Shown piece after piece: positions 34,806-48,900 of a stretch of DNA of 64,000 bases (positions are counted from its first letter, which is position 1; each line of letters starts with the position of its first letter). Origin of the DNA: Iris pallida (lineage: Eukaryota > Streptophyta > Magnoliopsida > Asparagales > Iridaceae); the NCBI GenBank assembly GCA_029216955.1, contig JANAVB010003999.1, positions 3,203,951-3,267,950 on the forward strand, read 5' to 3'. Below the pieces are notes generated by a model. That model was not told the DNA's origin. It was given only the letters and a program-made list of their open reading frames with translations, and did not search any database. The position numbers and the translations under genes were made by a program.

Positions 34806-37800
34806 TGAAAACCCCAGATAAACCATATTATATGGTGAATGTTTCCAGGACCCAAACCAAAGTTAAATAGTTAGGGTCAAAGCCCATTACTCGTACCCGA
34901 GGGAGTTTCAGATCCTGGTACAAAAGCACTATACTGACCCTACATGACCCAGTAACAGGTATAACCTTTCCCAATAAAATGTGACATCTGAAAATTCTGA
35001 TATTCTGATAAAAAAAGGGAAAGTATAAACGATAATGACCAAGTGAAAATGTAAACAAAAGATGTAGTAAATACCTCAGAGTCACGTGATCCTAACAAAC
35101 TCCTATCGTTAATATTAGCTGACCCAATTAACACAGTGTGATCATCAATTATCATCAATTTGCTGTGTACATACACCTGCAAAAAAATGAAGATTTTGCT
35201 GACATGACCCAACTCAAAAGAGAAAATTGTAAGAAGGAAAGCCATCAACAAAATATCCCTGTATATCATATAACTAGTATAATCATCCGACATGGATTTA
35301 TTTTATAGTAACAAACGTTCAGACATTTCCATATACATGATCAAGAAAGTAACTTAACAACAATAGAAGAGTCTATCTTCACGGTCATCACATGAATCAT
35401 TAGTTTCAATTTTGTGCAATTACGGATCATCTACACTTTCACATTACCGAAAGCCATATCATTTTTCGTAACCTAAATCCTACAAGGCTAGCAGCTTCTT
35501 TGACTAATAGCCTATTACTCCTCACCAGCGCATCTATTAGTCTCATTGCACGTACAAATCATATCAAATAGTCTTCTCTCATCTTTATCCCAATCAATGC
35601 CACCTCTAACTTTCTACAAATGCACTTATTTCTTATTATATCTTTTGATGTGTTGCCCCTCATCTGTCTTAACCTTCTCATTTCAACTATGCTCATTTTT
35701 GAACATGTGTTTTTAACTTCCCACCAGTCAACATCCGGCCACATAAAGCATGGTTGGTTTTATTGCTATCTTATAGAACTATTATTAATTTCAAGGGGAT
35801 CCTAGAATCACAAAGAACCCCTCGACTCCTCGAGCATTCTTCCACTTCAACCATCTTGCCATAACTCTATGAACAAAATCCATCTGAGTCTCCACAGAGA
35901 GTGACTTAATCCTAGATAACAAAAGAAAATCACTTAGGTCTATTGGAATATTTAGTAATTAGTATTGGTATATTTAGTGTATTGTAAAGGCACATGGGAA
36001 TATCCTGTGGACATATTTGGGATGCCAGAATATGCCACAGGATATTCCATTATGTAAAGGCTATATAAAGCCTATGAGACTATCAATGAAATCATCAATT
36101 AATTACAACATGGTATCAGAACCACCTTTCCACAAACCCTAACCCTAGCTGCCACCAAACCCTAACCTTTTCCTTCTTCTCCCTCTCTCTCCGCCACCAA
36201 ACCCTAACCCGCGCATAGCAGCCACCCCCCCTTCGCACGTCCGTTGCTGCTGCGGTTGCTCATGCGGCCGCAGCCGCTGTGGTGCACGCACAGCCCCCCC
36301 TCCCCCCCTCCCCCCGTGCGCGCCGCCTTCCCACCTACCGCACACAACGGAGCCTTTGTTGCCGTTGTTCGGATCATTACGAAAGGGGACACCGATGCCT
36401 AGATCTGAAGAAAACAGACATGTTCGGATCTACAAGCGGACGACGAGGACGAACGTGATTCGTTGAGCGGGCGTAACGTGATCGGAGAGGAGAAGCATCG
36501 ATGGAGGAGATCCTCAAGAAGCTGGATCCTGCAGAGGTTGCGACGTTGATGAAGTTGATGAAGATGTCGACTGGTGAGAGCACGACATGAACGTCGCCAA
36601 AGTCGGAACTTTCCTCCATCGATCTGAAGCTGGATGGACCAGCTACCTATCTGAGTTGGTCACGACAGATGAGAAGAACCCTCGCAGGAAAGAACCTGGA
36701 GGGGTTCCTGTCGGGCGAGAAGACAGAGCCGGACGAGGGCTCGGCAGGACGCGACAAGTGAAAGTCCACTCATATGGTGATCTACATCTGAGTTTTTAAC
36801 TCCTTAGTCCAGTATATTGCCGCAACAGTAGATGGCATTGAGATGGTGAAGGATGTGTGGGAGAAGTTAAGGAGGACCTATGATGGTGTGGGAAACAACT
36901 TACAGATCTTCCAGATAAAGGGGGAGATCGACGACACTGTACAAGAAGAGAAGACGGTGCATGAATATGCCACGGAGTTGGAGCATCTGTGGTTGGACTA
37001 TGATCACCACTCAAATCGGACAAGCTACAGGAATCCGAAGTGTAAGAAGAGACGTGTGACTGCAGAAGAGGACGATAAAATTTCTCAAAGGGCTGACTGC
37101 AGCATTCGCACAGAGGACGGCCTTACTTCTCGTCCAACCAAAGATTCCTAGTCTTGAGGAGGCGATCTCAGCCATGATCCAAAAGGAGACGCGCATCAGA
37201 CTACATGCGGAGACAGGTGGTCCCCCTTAAGCAAAGTCAGCACTAGCGGTTACCAGTTCGGACAACACAGGGTCCAAGGGAGAGCCCTGGCAGCACAACC
37301 GACAGTGCTACAACTGCTGGGAGATGGACCATCATCGATATGGTTGTACCAAACCACCAATGGTGGGAAACTCAGGTGATGGACGAGGAGAGTTCGGTAG
37401 ACGAGAATATATTGGAGGACGAGGTCGTAGTCGAGGGGGTCGACGAGGCGGCCGATGAGATTATCGGACAAACCTGCTGGTAGCATAAGGGAATGGAGGA
37501 GTTGGTGGTACCTTTACTGAGGAGGATCAGGCACTGATGGACATACTGGAGAGGAAGCAGAGAGCGTCAATCGAAGGAGACAAGAGAAGTGGAACAAAGG
37601 AGGCATACACTTCATTCTCCGCTGGGGGCAACGCCGCTATGTATGCACATCCATCAGAAGGTACTGATGTCACGACCCGTTACCCAAATTGTTGGGCCGG
37701 GCCGAGCCATGTCCAGCCTACGCTTAAGATAAAGCGCAGTAAGCTGTTCTAGACAGTCAGGTAATAATGATAAATGTGCTAATAATTAAGATAGTTTAAG

Positions 37801-39921
37801 AATGATCACAACACAGCTTCTATATAGATGAAAAACCACTAAGTTTGATAATAATACAAACCAAAATGTAAGACTGGAGACAAGGTCCAGTTTAAAGGTA
37901 CAAAACAGCAACTGTGATAATAACCAAACACTAAGTCAAACTAAGCAGCTAAGCAGGATTCCCTGCTGGAATATCCTCAACTGGAGCTCCATAGTACGGG
38001 TCACAAAGCATTTCTTCCTCGGTCAAAATACCTACAACGTTATCCTGTCAGGACGGGAGCAAGTACAACCTCTACTACTAAAGTACTGAATGTATAATGC
38101 AAGAGATGTACAACAGGAACATGGTATGATAAGACTGAAAAATAGACATACTGGAATCCGGGTAAATCATATAAAGTGGAAATCATGGTATATCTTGATT
38201 ATCATTTTAAGACACTCTTGACAATTGTGGCATGTGTACATTATGTATTAAAACTGGGGCATGTATGAGATCGGTCAATAAGTGCTATGCTAGTTTACTG
38301 CAATGTACGTATGTACATTCCACAAGTCCAGAAACTACATTGTTAGTTTACTGCAATGTACGTAAGTACATTCCACAAGTCCAGAAACTACACTGCTAGT
38401 TTACTGCAATGTACGTATGTACATTCCACAAGTCCAGAAACTACACGATTAGTATACTGCAATGTAAGTGAGTACATTCCACGAGTCCAGTAACTACACT
38501 ATCAACTCTCTCATAACCCAGTAATCATCATGTAAAAGATACGGGAAATAATGTAAAGCATGGTGAGAACTGGCAATAGTATGAAACATGTTATGATTTG
38601 ACTTGCTACTCCAAGGATCAGCATTCACATGGGTTGATTAACATTCTTTTATCACATAACAGTGTTTTAACATTTAACAAAAGACTTGCAACTGGAATAA
38701 TGGTAATTTACAAGGTTGTCACATGTACTTAACATTAAAAGACAGTAAATGAGTTTGTAGATGTACTTGCCTCTAGCAAAACAAGCTGCGATAAAAGTGC
38801 TATGGATGTCTGGTAACTCGTCACTGTAGAAATACATACAATAACTTAGCTTTACACTAAGCTAAAACACTAGGACACTAATCTGGTGCGACACGACTTG
38901 TGATTGGGCACTTAGCCAAAATAATGACTTGGCCTAGGAGACCAATGTGGGGTGACACACTATGTTAACTAACTTTCTAGGGTCTTTACACTAGTGAGGG
39001 GTGGGGTTCAACACGACTAAAACTCCAAATAACACAAAAAGCTACAAGTCGTAATTAATCAATAAATAAATCAGAAGATCATTGTGTTCCAACAATTTTT
39101 AAAGTAGACAAAAAGCCTAGTTTTGCATAAAACAAAGTACAAAAACGATCCTTGCTAACTATAGAAATTTATTATAATTTTTCTGGGATTTATTAACCAG
39201 TACAAATATTTTATAAAAATCAGTTTTCCTAAGTATACAGAAAGTGAGTTTTGGTTTCATATGCCAAACTAGTGGCAAAACAGTAAATTAAATACTACAA
39301 AAATTATACTAAATTAGCCAACTTAGCAAAGTATCTAAAAACTATTTTTCCATAATTTTAGCAACACTCTAAGTATTTTTAGAAAATCAAAAACAGCAAT
39401 GCACACAATAATTAATTATCTGCGTATTTTGTCCATGTATATAATTTGAACCAGAGTTCAAATACAGGACCCAAGGCCATGAATCAAGTCCAATATGACT
39501 TGTACAGGTCTTGAATGTGTGAAAACACATTTGAGCCCAAATACCCATGCTAGGCTTGGACATCAAAATGGTTGCAGTAATTTAAATACAATAAAAAAAA
39601 TACTAGTTGGTAATAGTGCAAAATATTTATTATTATTTTAATAAGGTAAATTTATACAAAAGAATATTTATATACCTATCCCAAAAGTACATATATATAC
39701 ACAAGAAAATACTTAATTTATAAAGTATATATATATGTATATAATAATATATATACATATACAAGAAAATATATATACATATACATATGTGTACATATAT
39801 ATATATATAAATACTAACATATATACATATAATTTACTAACCATATAATATATACATATATACATACATACTGTTAAAACAGTATATATATATACATATA
39901 TACTAATATACATATATATAT

Positions 39922-39952
<31 letters not shown>

Positions 39953-42900
39953 AAAACAGTAAAAGAAAAAGAAAAGAAAAAGAAAAAGAAAAGAAAAGGG
40001 AAATGAAACAGCAACTAAGGGGGGGGGGGATTCGAACTCGGGTCAGCCGAGCGCGCGGGGGGGGGTTTTAGGCGGGGATGGGCTGGCCAGGGGGTCAGCC
40101 CATCAGTTGTGTTAGGGAAAGGGGTTTAGTTTTATTTAATAGGTTTTAGTTGATTAAATAATAAAAAAAAAATATAAAAACACAGTCCTGTGTCCTGACA
40201 GTTAGGGACACAGGAGTCTGTGTCTAAGGCTTGGCACGACACGCACGAGTCCTAGCTCGCGTGTCCAAGTACGGGGCTGGGGTCGTCGTGTCCTGGCGAA
40301 CATCATACACGAAAACGAGACACAACAGGACACGGGGGGAGTAGATGACACGTACGTGTCCAAGCTCGACTTGCTGTCGAGAGGGCGATCAGGCGGGGGA
40401 GGCGTCGGCGTCGTGGCGGAGCGGTGGCGCTGAGTTCGCCTCGTCGAGACGAAGGTGATGGTGGTGGTGGATGACGACGGCAGCGACTGTGGAGGCTGGA
40501 CGAAGGGTCGCCGGAGTTAGGTGGCTGCGGCTAGGGTTTCGGGGAGGAAAGGTGGTCGTGGAGGGTGGCGAAGGAGATTTAGGGTTAGGGTTTCGGTAGG
40601 GGGGAGAGAGGGGAGTTTTATAGAGGGTTAGGGTCGGTCGGGGGCAGCCGGGTTCGGCGGGGGCAGCGTAGGTCGGTCGTGGGGCAGCGTCGAGTCAGGG
40701 GAGAGAGAGAGAGAGTCGGTCGGGGGGGGGGGGGGAGGTGATTTTGCACAAAAGTCCCTAGGTTTTAGGATTTCACAAATAGGTCCTCCCCAATGTCAAA
40801 TGCAATTAATAATTTACAAACTGACCCCCGCGGTTTTAGTTTGCAAAATTAATTTGCAAAGGACAATTGGAAAATTACAAACAGTATTTAAAACAATCTG
40901 AATAATTGCAAACCTATTTAAAACAACTTTAAATAATTGCAAAATGATATTTTGGTATTTAAAACCCATTTAAAATTATTTAAAAATTCAGGAAAAATTC
41001 CTAATATTTACTATAAAATATTTTAATACTAAAATAATCATTAATGGCCAATTTAATACTAATTAACAAAAATTTTGAAAAACTGGGGCTGACAACTGAC
41101 GAGTCACTTGCTCTTGCATCTATCTCTTTTCTTAAATCATCAGACTAGATTATCGACTCGGGAGCATCTCGACATGTGACGGAAAATGCTAGTGAATTTT
41201 TTCTTACACTCACCTAGCATCAACAGACACCATTCAGACAGCGGATGGCACTTTCCAGCCAGTGGTCGGTAAGGGTATTGTTAATTTTACAGGTTCAGTA
41301 AGATTATCCAATGTTTTACATGTTCCATCCTTTCCAGTCAGTCTCTTGTCCATCAGTTCTATAATTCTCCAACATAAATGCATTGTTTCTTTTGATATTC
41401 CTAAGGTGACCTTCCAGGAGAAAGGGACGGGACGAAGACTTAGGACTGACACTTGGCATGAGGAATTGTGGTACATAGATCGAGAAGGACTGGACTCATC
41501 ATTGGTATCTATGGCAGAGAAGGCTGGAATGGGAGAACTGCAGCAGAAGACTGAAGATACTTTGATACTCCATCATATAAGGTTGGGACATTCTTCCTTT
41601 GATACTTTAACTAAGTTGTATCCAGAGGTTTATGCAAAAGCAAATAAAAAAATTAGTATGTGATGCATGCGAGTTAGAAAAACTTACTAGGAGCTCGTAT
41701 GTTGGTACGGGTCATATGAGCTCTTTTGCTTTTGAGATAGTACATTCTGATGTTTAGGATCCATGTGCTATTAACACTATGAATGGGTATAAGTACTTTA
41801 TCGCCTTTATTGATTGTGCCTCTCGTGTCACCTGACTATATTTGATGAAAAATAAGAGTAATGTACTTGCCTGTTTTCGAAATTTTCATAAGCATGTCCA
41901 GACTCAGTACAACGCAGTTGTGAAGGTACTGAGGTCTGACAATGGAACGGAGTAAACTAACATGACACTTGCAGAATACTTATCAGCACACGGAATACAA
42001 CATCAGACCACATGTGCATACACACCAGCACAAAATAGAGTAGCAGAAAGGAAGAATAGACACCTTCTGGAGACCGCAAGAAGCATGATGATCGACATAA
42101 TTGTCCCACAAAGTCTGTGGGGGCATGCAGTGTTGACAGCATCTCAACTCATCAACAGGATGCCTTCGAAAGTCCTAGGATAAAAATTCCCATGTGAAGA
42201 ATTACAAGACATTTATAGTGGGATACTTCCATTAAAGGTGTTCGGGTGTGTGTTTTGTGAAGGATAGCAGGTCATCAGTTGGGAAACTTGATCCTAGAGC
42301 GGTCAAGTGCATTTTCGTGGGCTACTCAACGACTCAGAAGGGGTATGTGTGTTGGAGTCCCGTAGAGAAGAAAAAGTTCGTCAGTATGGATGTCCACTTC
42401 CGGGACCATGAGCCATACTACCGCCAGGAGGAAACTTCACACAACACGCCTAATACTACCAGTATGAGGCGAGAGGGGCAGATGGAGAACTTGTTGGTGA
42501 CCAATTTAGAAGTTTGGCATGGAGGCATGGTTAAGGAGAAACATGAAGGTGAAACAAAACAGGAGGAGGAGATTAGAAGTATTAGGCCTACGGCTCAGGA
42601 GGGTTACTTGCCTACAGCATGAGAGAGAAGCAAACTGCGGGACCAGTACCTACGGTGCCAGTGCCAAGTCCCTTGCCTGCGTTCATCCCAACTCCTGAGA
42701 CACCTACACCACCACCCCCTTCAGGTGATATCATTCCTCCTACTCCTCCCACACCACTATCTGTACGGAGGACCACTCGCAGCAATGCGAAAAATCCTCC
42801 GGACAGATATGGTTGGGATCTTACTCAGTTTGTTTCTTATGACCATATCTCTTCTTCTCATGAGCATTTATAGCATTTTTGGATAGTATTACTGTACCTA

Positions 42901-45900
42901 ACAATTGGCAGGTTGCCAAGAACGATCCAAAATAGAAAGCGACAATGCACGAGGAGTTGGAAGCTCTTGAGAAGAATCACACTTGGGTGCTGGTGAGACT
43001 GCTTGAGGGGAAGAGAGCAGTCGGATGCAAGTGGATCTTTACCGTGAAGCAGAACCCAGATGGGCTGGTTGAGCGCTACAAAGCTCGACTAGTGGCGAAA
43101 GGATATAATCAGACATACGGCATCGACTATGACGAAACCTTTGTACCAATTGCAAAGATGAGCACTGTCAGAACCCTGATCTCTTTGACAGCGAATGGTG
43201 GATGGAAGCTACACCAACTGGACACGAAGAATGCATTTTTTCATGGAGATCTAGTGGAGGAGGTATACATAGAGATACCACCAGGATTTGGCACCAATCA
43301 TACAGCAGGCAAGGTCTGCAGACTGAAGAAGTCCCTCTATGGACTGAAGCAGTCTCCTCGAGCGTGGTTTGACAGATTCAGGAGAGCTATGATAGGGATG
43401 AAATATCAGCAGATCAATGTTGATCACACTGTATTCTTCAGAAGGAGTGAAGGCCACATCACCATACTTGCGGTGTATGTCGACGACATGATTATCACGG
43501 GAGATGATGAGCAGGAGATCGTCTGACTCAAAGAAAAGCTTGGAAAGGAATTTGAGGTGAAGGACCTTGGTCTTCTTCGCTACTTCCTTGGGATTGAGAT
43601 CACTCGAGACGCAGAGGAAATTGTTCTCTCTCAGAGGAAGTATGCACTGGACCTTCCCACAGAGACAGGAATGTTGCGGTGCAAACCTGCAGCGACGTCG
43701 ATCGATCAGAGGTTCAAGCTGAACGTTGCGGCTGGAGAACCAGTTGACCGGGACAGATACTAGAGACTGGTGGACAAGTTGATCTATTTGAGCCACACAC
43801 GTCCTGATATATGCTTTGCAGTTAGTGTGGTGAGCCACTACATGCATGACCCACGGAAGGATCATATGGACGCAGTGTACCAGATTCTGAGATATTTGAA
43901 GAGTGCCCCCGGGAAGGGACTGATATTCAGGAAGAATAATCACGTGGACATCGAGGGCTACTGTGATTCTGACTGGACTAGTTGTGCGGACGACAGGAGG
44001 TCTACCTCGGGATACTGCATATTTTTAGGAGGTAACTTGGTCTTTTGGAGGAGTAAGAAGCAGTCAGTGGTAGCCAGATCGACAGCTGAAGCGGAGTACA
44101 GAGCTATGACATTGGGAGTTGCAGAGCTGCTTTGGTTGAAGAATATACTGGTGGAGCTGAAGCTGGATTAAGGAGCCAAGATGAAGCTGTGGTGTGACAA
44201 CCAGTCAGCTATTAGTATCGCCAACAATCCAGTACAGCATAACAGGACCAAACACATCGAGATCGATAGGTTCTTCATCAAGGAGAAGTTGGTTAGTAGA
44301 CTACTGGAGGTAGGCCACGTTCCAACCAAGGATCAGGTAGCAGACGGACTGACCAAGGGACTTAGCTCTGTGAGCATGATTAGAGGATGTGATAAGATGG
44401 GCTTAGTGAATATCTTTCACCCATCTTGAGGGGAAGTATTGGTATATTTAGTATATTGTAAAGGCACATGGGAGTATCTTGTGGACATATTTGGGATGCC
44501 AGAATATGCCACAGGATATTCCATTATGTAAAGGCTATATAAAGCCTATGAGACTATCAATGAAATCATCAATCAATTACAACAAGGCCCCTACCATCTC
44601 TAGAGTTTTAATGAGGATTGAGGGTTATATTTTTTTACTATTCAACCAACCATCAAATACGCCACTTATATATACACTATGGGTTCATGAATATATTATT
44701 ACCTTTCCATATACATATGATAATATATCCATATCCATATACATATTCTATACATTATATCCTAATAATATTTATAACTAAGCATGTTTGGGTAGTAATT
44801 AAATCGGTTCCAAGAAGTTCTAGAAAGAACTCGCACCAAGAATCGTTGTCGCATATCTCAATTATGTTTGGTACGATCATGACCATGCCCTATATCACTT
44901 TCAACATGTTATTGGGTCCCTTTGGAGCCTAGGCAACAGCGAGACATATGGGACATCTAAATCGAGGAAGTATAGTATGGGATACATGTCAACTACAGAT
45001 ACAGGCACCGATACGACCTCTAGAAGAGTATCCACTCAACCTAGTTGACAACATAACGAGATTAGATGCAACTGTAGGTTTGAGATACCAAGGCAACCAA
45101 GTTCCAAATTTCTACGCTGAAGCAATTCCAACAAGAATTGTGCACATCATTTGCAAATAGCTGAAAGAAATCACCTGACTGGTAGCTAAATGACCTCCAT
45201 CAGAAAGTTCCCCATATGACCTGAGACCATAAAAGGATATGTAATCGTGGGCCTTTGGACCCATCAAGTCATAAAGGTTCTGCAATATGGAGTTTGGCCC
45301 TCTACAAATCGTACGATATTGCCAATGCATTATTGCCCTCACGGATGCAGCACCACCATCATCAATGCCGCCCTGAGGAAACAGATGTTCAGAGAATTTT
45401 TCTTTTGAAAATACAGTAATGATGTTCGCTAAAAAGAAGGAACCTGGAATCCTGGTAAAAGGGGTAAAACAATGATAACCCTAAAACACTTGTTTTCTTT
45501 CTCTGCTCGAATGATACGCCTGTAAAGTGCTTCGAGAACACGGTTGTGTATTATATCATCCCCTGAAAGACCTGATATAAAAAATTGATTCTGCACAAGG
45601 TATCCAGCAAAACAAGTAGCTGGTCAGTAGATTGAATTGTAATATTATTTCCTTGTCTTTAGTGTTCCCTACTAAGAGAAAAATGATCAAAATGGACGGC
45701 AAAAGAATACTTCATCCAGAACGAGGTGAAGCAATTTAATTTCAGTACATCACCAAAGAAGACCATATCTACCAATAAAAGCCCTCTTCCAGTCAATATA
45801 CTGAAGCCATCATACACTCAATATGCATCAAAACCGCAGCATGGTAGCTTAAATATATCTAACTAATAAAAATCCACCAGATACTATCATAAATAGAAGC

Positions 45901-48900
45901 ACAGAACGTGGTTATGATTTAAACAGTTCTTGTTATTCATGAGCTCTCAGATCTTTTGTATTCTCAAGTGTCATGTTTATTAGTATGTTTCTTTTGCTTA
46001 TGGGAATGGTATAATACTGTGTCAAGCTGATATCTCATTTGATGGTATATGACATAATGTGGTTGGCAGTGTAGGTGCCAGGAGCATACTTGAATTCATA
46101 GAATCGTCCAATTAAGTACCTTGGATTTAGCATGTGATGTTATCACTGTTTTAGATCTCATACATCAATTTGTGATATGACGTTCGAGCACCAACGCATG
46201 TCTGAGTGAAACTGTTTGCGAGCAATATTGCATACATTTTCTACGCTATATATGAGTAATAGCATGCTATAATACCAATTGAATCTGTTGGTATATTTGG
46301 TATTAGAATAAGTTTATGGTATATTTGGTATTAGAATAAGTATATTGGAATATCATGTTGGTATATTTGGTGTGTCAGAATATGCCACAGGATATTCCAC
46401 AGAGGGTTTAATGTAATGAGGAGGATTGTAAGACTATAAATAGTCAAGAGACTATCAATAAAAATCATCACAAATATTCAACATGGTATCAGAGCCACAA
46501 AAATCCTAACCGCCGCCACCTTTCCCAAACCCAAATCCTAGTCGTCACGCCATCACCATCCACACCACCATAGTCACCGCCGCCACCAGCCGCTGCACGG
46601 CAGCACGCCGACCACGCGCGCGCGAGCCGGCCGCTGCTCCGCAGGCACCTCCGCCGCACACGCGCGGCTTTTGCCGCTGCTGCTGCTCGCGACGGCCGCT
46701 GTTCGGAGACACCCGCCCGACGACGCTCACTCGCATGTCAGTTGGCCCACAGGCCCCACCACCACGAAGCCGTGACTTCCGAAGTCTTCCACGGGGTCAT
46801 TTCGGACGTTGAAGGCCTAGATCCGATAGGAGAGAGACATGATCGGATCTAGGAGAGGACGAAGAGCGTGAATCGTGGAACGTGTGTGAGGTGATCGGAG
46901 AAGAGAATGATCGATGGAGGAGATCATCAAGAAGCTGGACCATGCGGAGGTTACAACGTTGATGAAGCTGATGAAACTGTCGGCTGGTGAGAGCGCGACA
47001 CGAACATCGACGAAGTTGGAGCTTCCCTCCATCGATCTGAAGCTTGATGGACCAGCTACCTACCTGAGTTGATCACGGCGGGTAAGGAGAACCATTGCAG
47101 GAAAGAACCTGAAGGATTTTCTGTCAGGAGAGAAGACAGAGCCGGACGAGGGCTCGACAGGACGCGACGAGTGGAAGTTCACTCATATAGTGATCTACAT
47201 TTGGCTTCTCAATTCTTTAGTCCACTCGATCGCCGCCACAGTGGATGGCATCGAGATGGTAAAGAACGTGTGGGAGAAATTGAGAAGGACCTACGTTGGT
47301 GTAGGAAACAACTTGCAGATTTTCCAGATCAAGGGGGAGATCGACGACACCGTACAGGAAGAGAAGACGGTGCAGGAGTATGCCACGGAGTTGGAGCGTC
47401 TGTGGTTGGATTATGATCACTCCTCAGATCGGACGAGCTGCGGGGACCCGAATTGTAAGGAGAGACAGGTATGTCTGCGGAAGATGACGATGAAGTTCCT
47501 TAAAAGGCTGGCTGCAGTGTTTGCTCAAAGGACAACACTACTTCTCGTCCAACCGAAGATCCACATCCTTGATGAGGCTATCTCGGCCATGATCCAGGAG
47601 GAGACTTGTATCAAGCTGCAGACAGGGACAGATGGTCCTCGTGAAGCAAAGTCAGCACTGGCGGCTACCAGTTCGAGCGACATAGGGCCTAAGGGAGAGT
47701 CCTGGCAGCCCAACCGGCAGTGCTACAACTGCGGAAAGATGGGACATCATCGACATGCTTGCACCAAACCACCTAAGGAGGGAGATCCAAGTGGTGGACG
47801 TGGACAGTTCGACGGACGCGAACATTTTGGAGGACGTGGCCGTGGTCGTGGGGGTCGATGGAGTGGTTGAGGAGGTTATCGGACGAACCTGCTGGTTGCA
47901 AAAGGGGATGAGGGAGCTGGTGGTACTTTACTGAGGAGGATCAGGCACTGATGGGCATGCTGGAGGCACTCAGGAGGAAGCAAAGAGCGTCAAATGATGG
48001 AGACAGGAGGAGTGGAACTGAGGAGGCGTCCACCTCATTCTTCGCTGGACGCAACGTCGCCATGTATGCCCATCTATCAGAAGGTACTGACGACCCACTC
48101 GTCCTTGCATCTATATCTTCCCTTAAAACGTCAGACTAGATTATCGACTCGGGGACCTCTCGGCATGTGACGGGAAATTCTAGTGAGTTCTTCTCCTACA
48201 CTCACCTAGCATCGGCAGACATCATTCAAACAGCTGATGGTACTTTCCAGCTAGTGGTCGATAAAGGTACTGTAAATTGTACAGGTTCGGTAAAATTATC
48301 CAATGTTTTGCATGCTCTATCTTTTCCAGTCAGTCTTTTGTCCATCAGTTCTATAATCTTCCAACTAAAATGCATTGTCTCTTTTGATATTCCTAAGGTA
48401 ATCTTCCAGGAGAAAGAGATGGGACGAAAACTTGGAACTGGCACTTGGCACGAGGGACTGTGGTACCTAGATCGAGAAGGGTTAGATTCAGCATTGGTGT
48501 CTAGGGCAGAGAAGACATGAATGGAAGGACTGAAGATAAGTGCCGAGGATACATTAATACTCCATCACAACATATTGGGACACTCCTCTTTTGCTACTTT
48601 AAGTAAACTGTATCCTGCTATTTATAAGAAAACAAATAAGGAGAAACTAGTATGTGATGCATATGATTTAGGCAAACTTACTAGGAGCTCATATGTTAGT
48701 ATGGGTCATAGGAGCTCGTCTGCTTTTGATGTAATACATTTTGATGTTTGGGAGCCATGCGTCATTTCTACTATGAATGGTTACAATTATTTTGTTTCCT
48801 TCATTGATTGTTCTTCTCGTGTCACTTGGCTGTATTTAATGAAGAATAAGAGTGATGTATCTACATGTTTTCTGGACTTTCATAAACATGTCCAGGCTCA

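Larger units (their letters stand above)
37668..41094 (-). mobile_element. Solo LTR of a gypsy element in copia C, TSD ACTGA
   Basis: Starts TGTCACGACCCG and ends GGGGCTGACA, flanked by ACTGA at 37663-37667 and 41095-41099. Removing it and one ACTGA restores the continuity of copia C, as judged against element D. Length is 3427 bases; the minus-strand end CGGGTCGTGACA resembles the other chromovirus LTRs. Inside: a 53-bp tandem repeat (38291-38502), TA runs (39660-39955), a purine tract (39957-40010) and a GC-rich block (40020-40740). No protein gene is seen. Confidence 0.92.
35963..44584 (+). mobile_element. Copia element C, inside a PLD zeta intron
   Basis: 148-base LTRs at both ends (four differences by eye), an initiator-Met primer site (TGGTATCAGA, 36111), gag, protease, integrase, RT and RNase H in copia order, and a purine tract (CTTGAGGGGAAG) before the 3' LTR. 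A solo LTR interrupts it at 37668-41094. Several in-frame stops make it inactive. It lies antisense to the host gene. No target duplication is visible (ATTAG left, AGGCC right). Confidence 0.92.

Noticed and set aside
38291..38502. Four evenly spaced repeats considered as CRISPR
   Set aside because: Units are contiguous and lie in a plant solo LTR.
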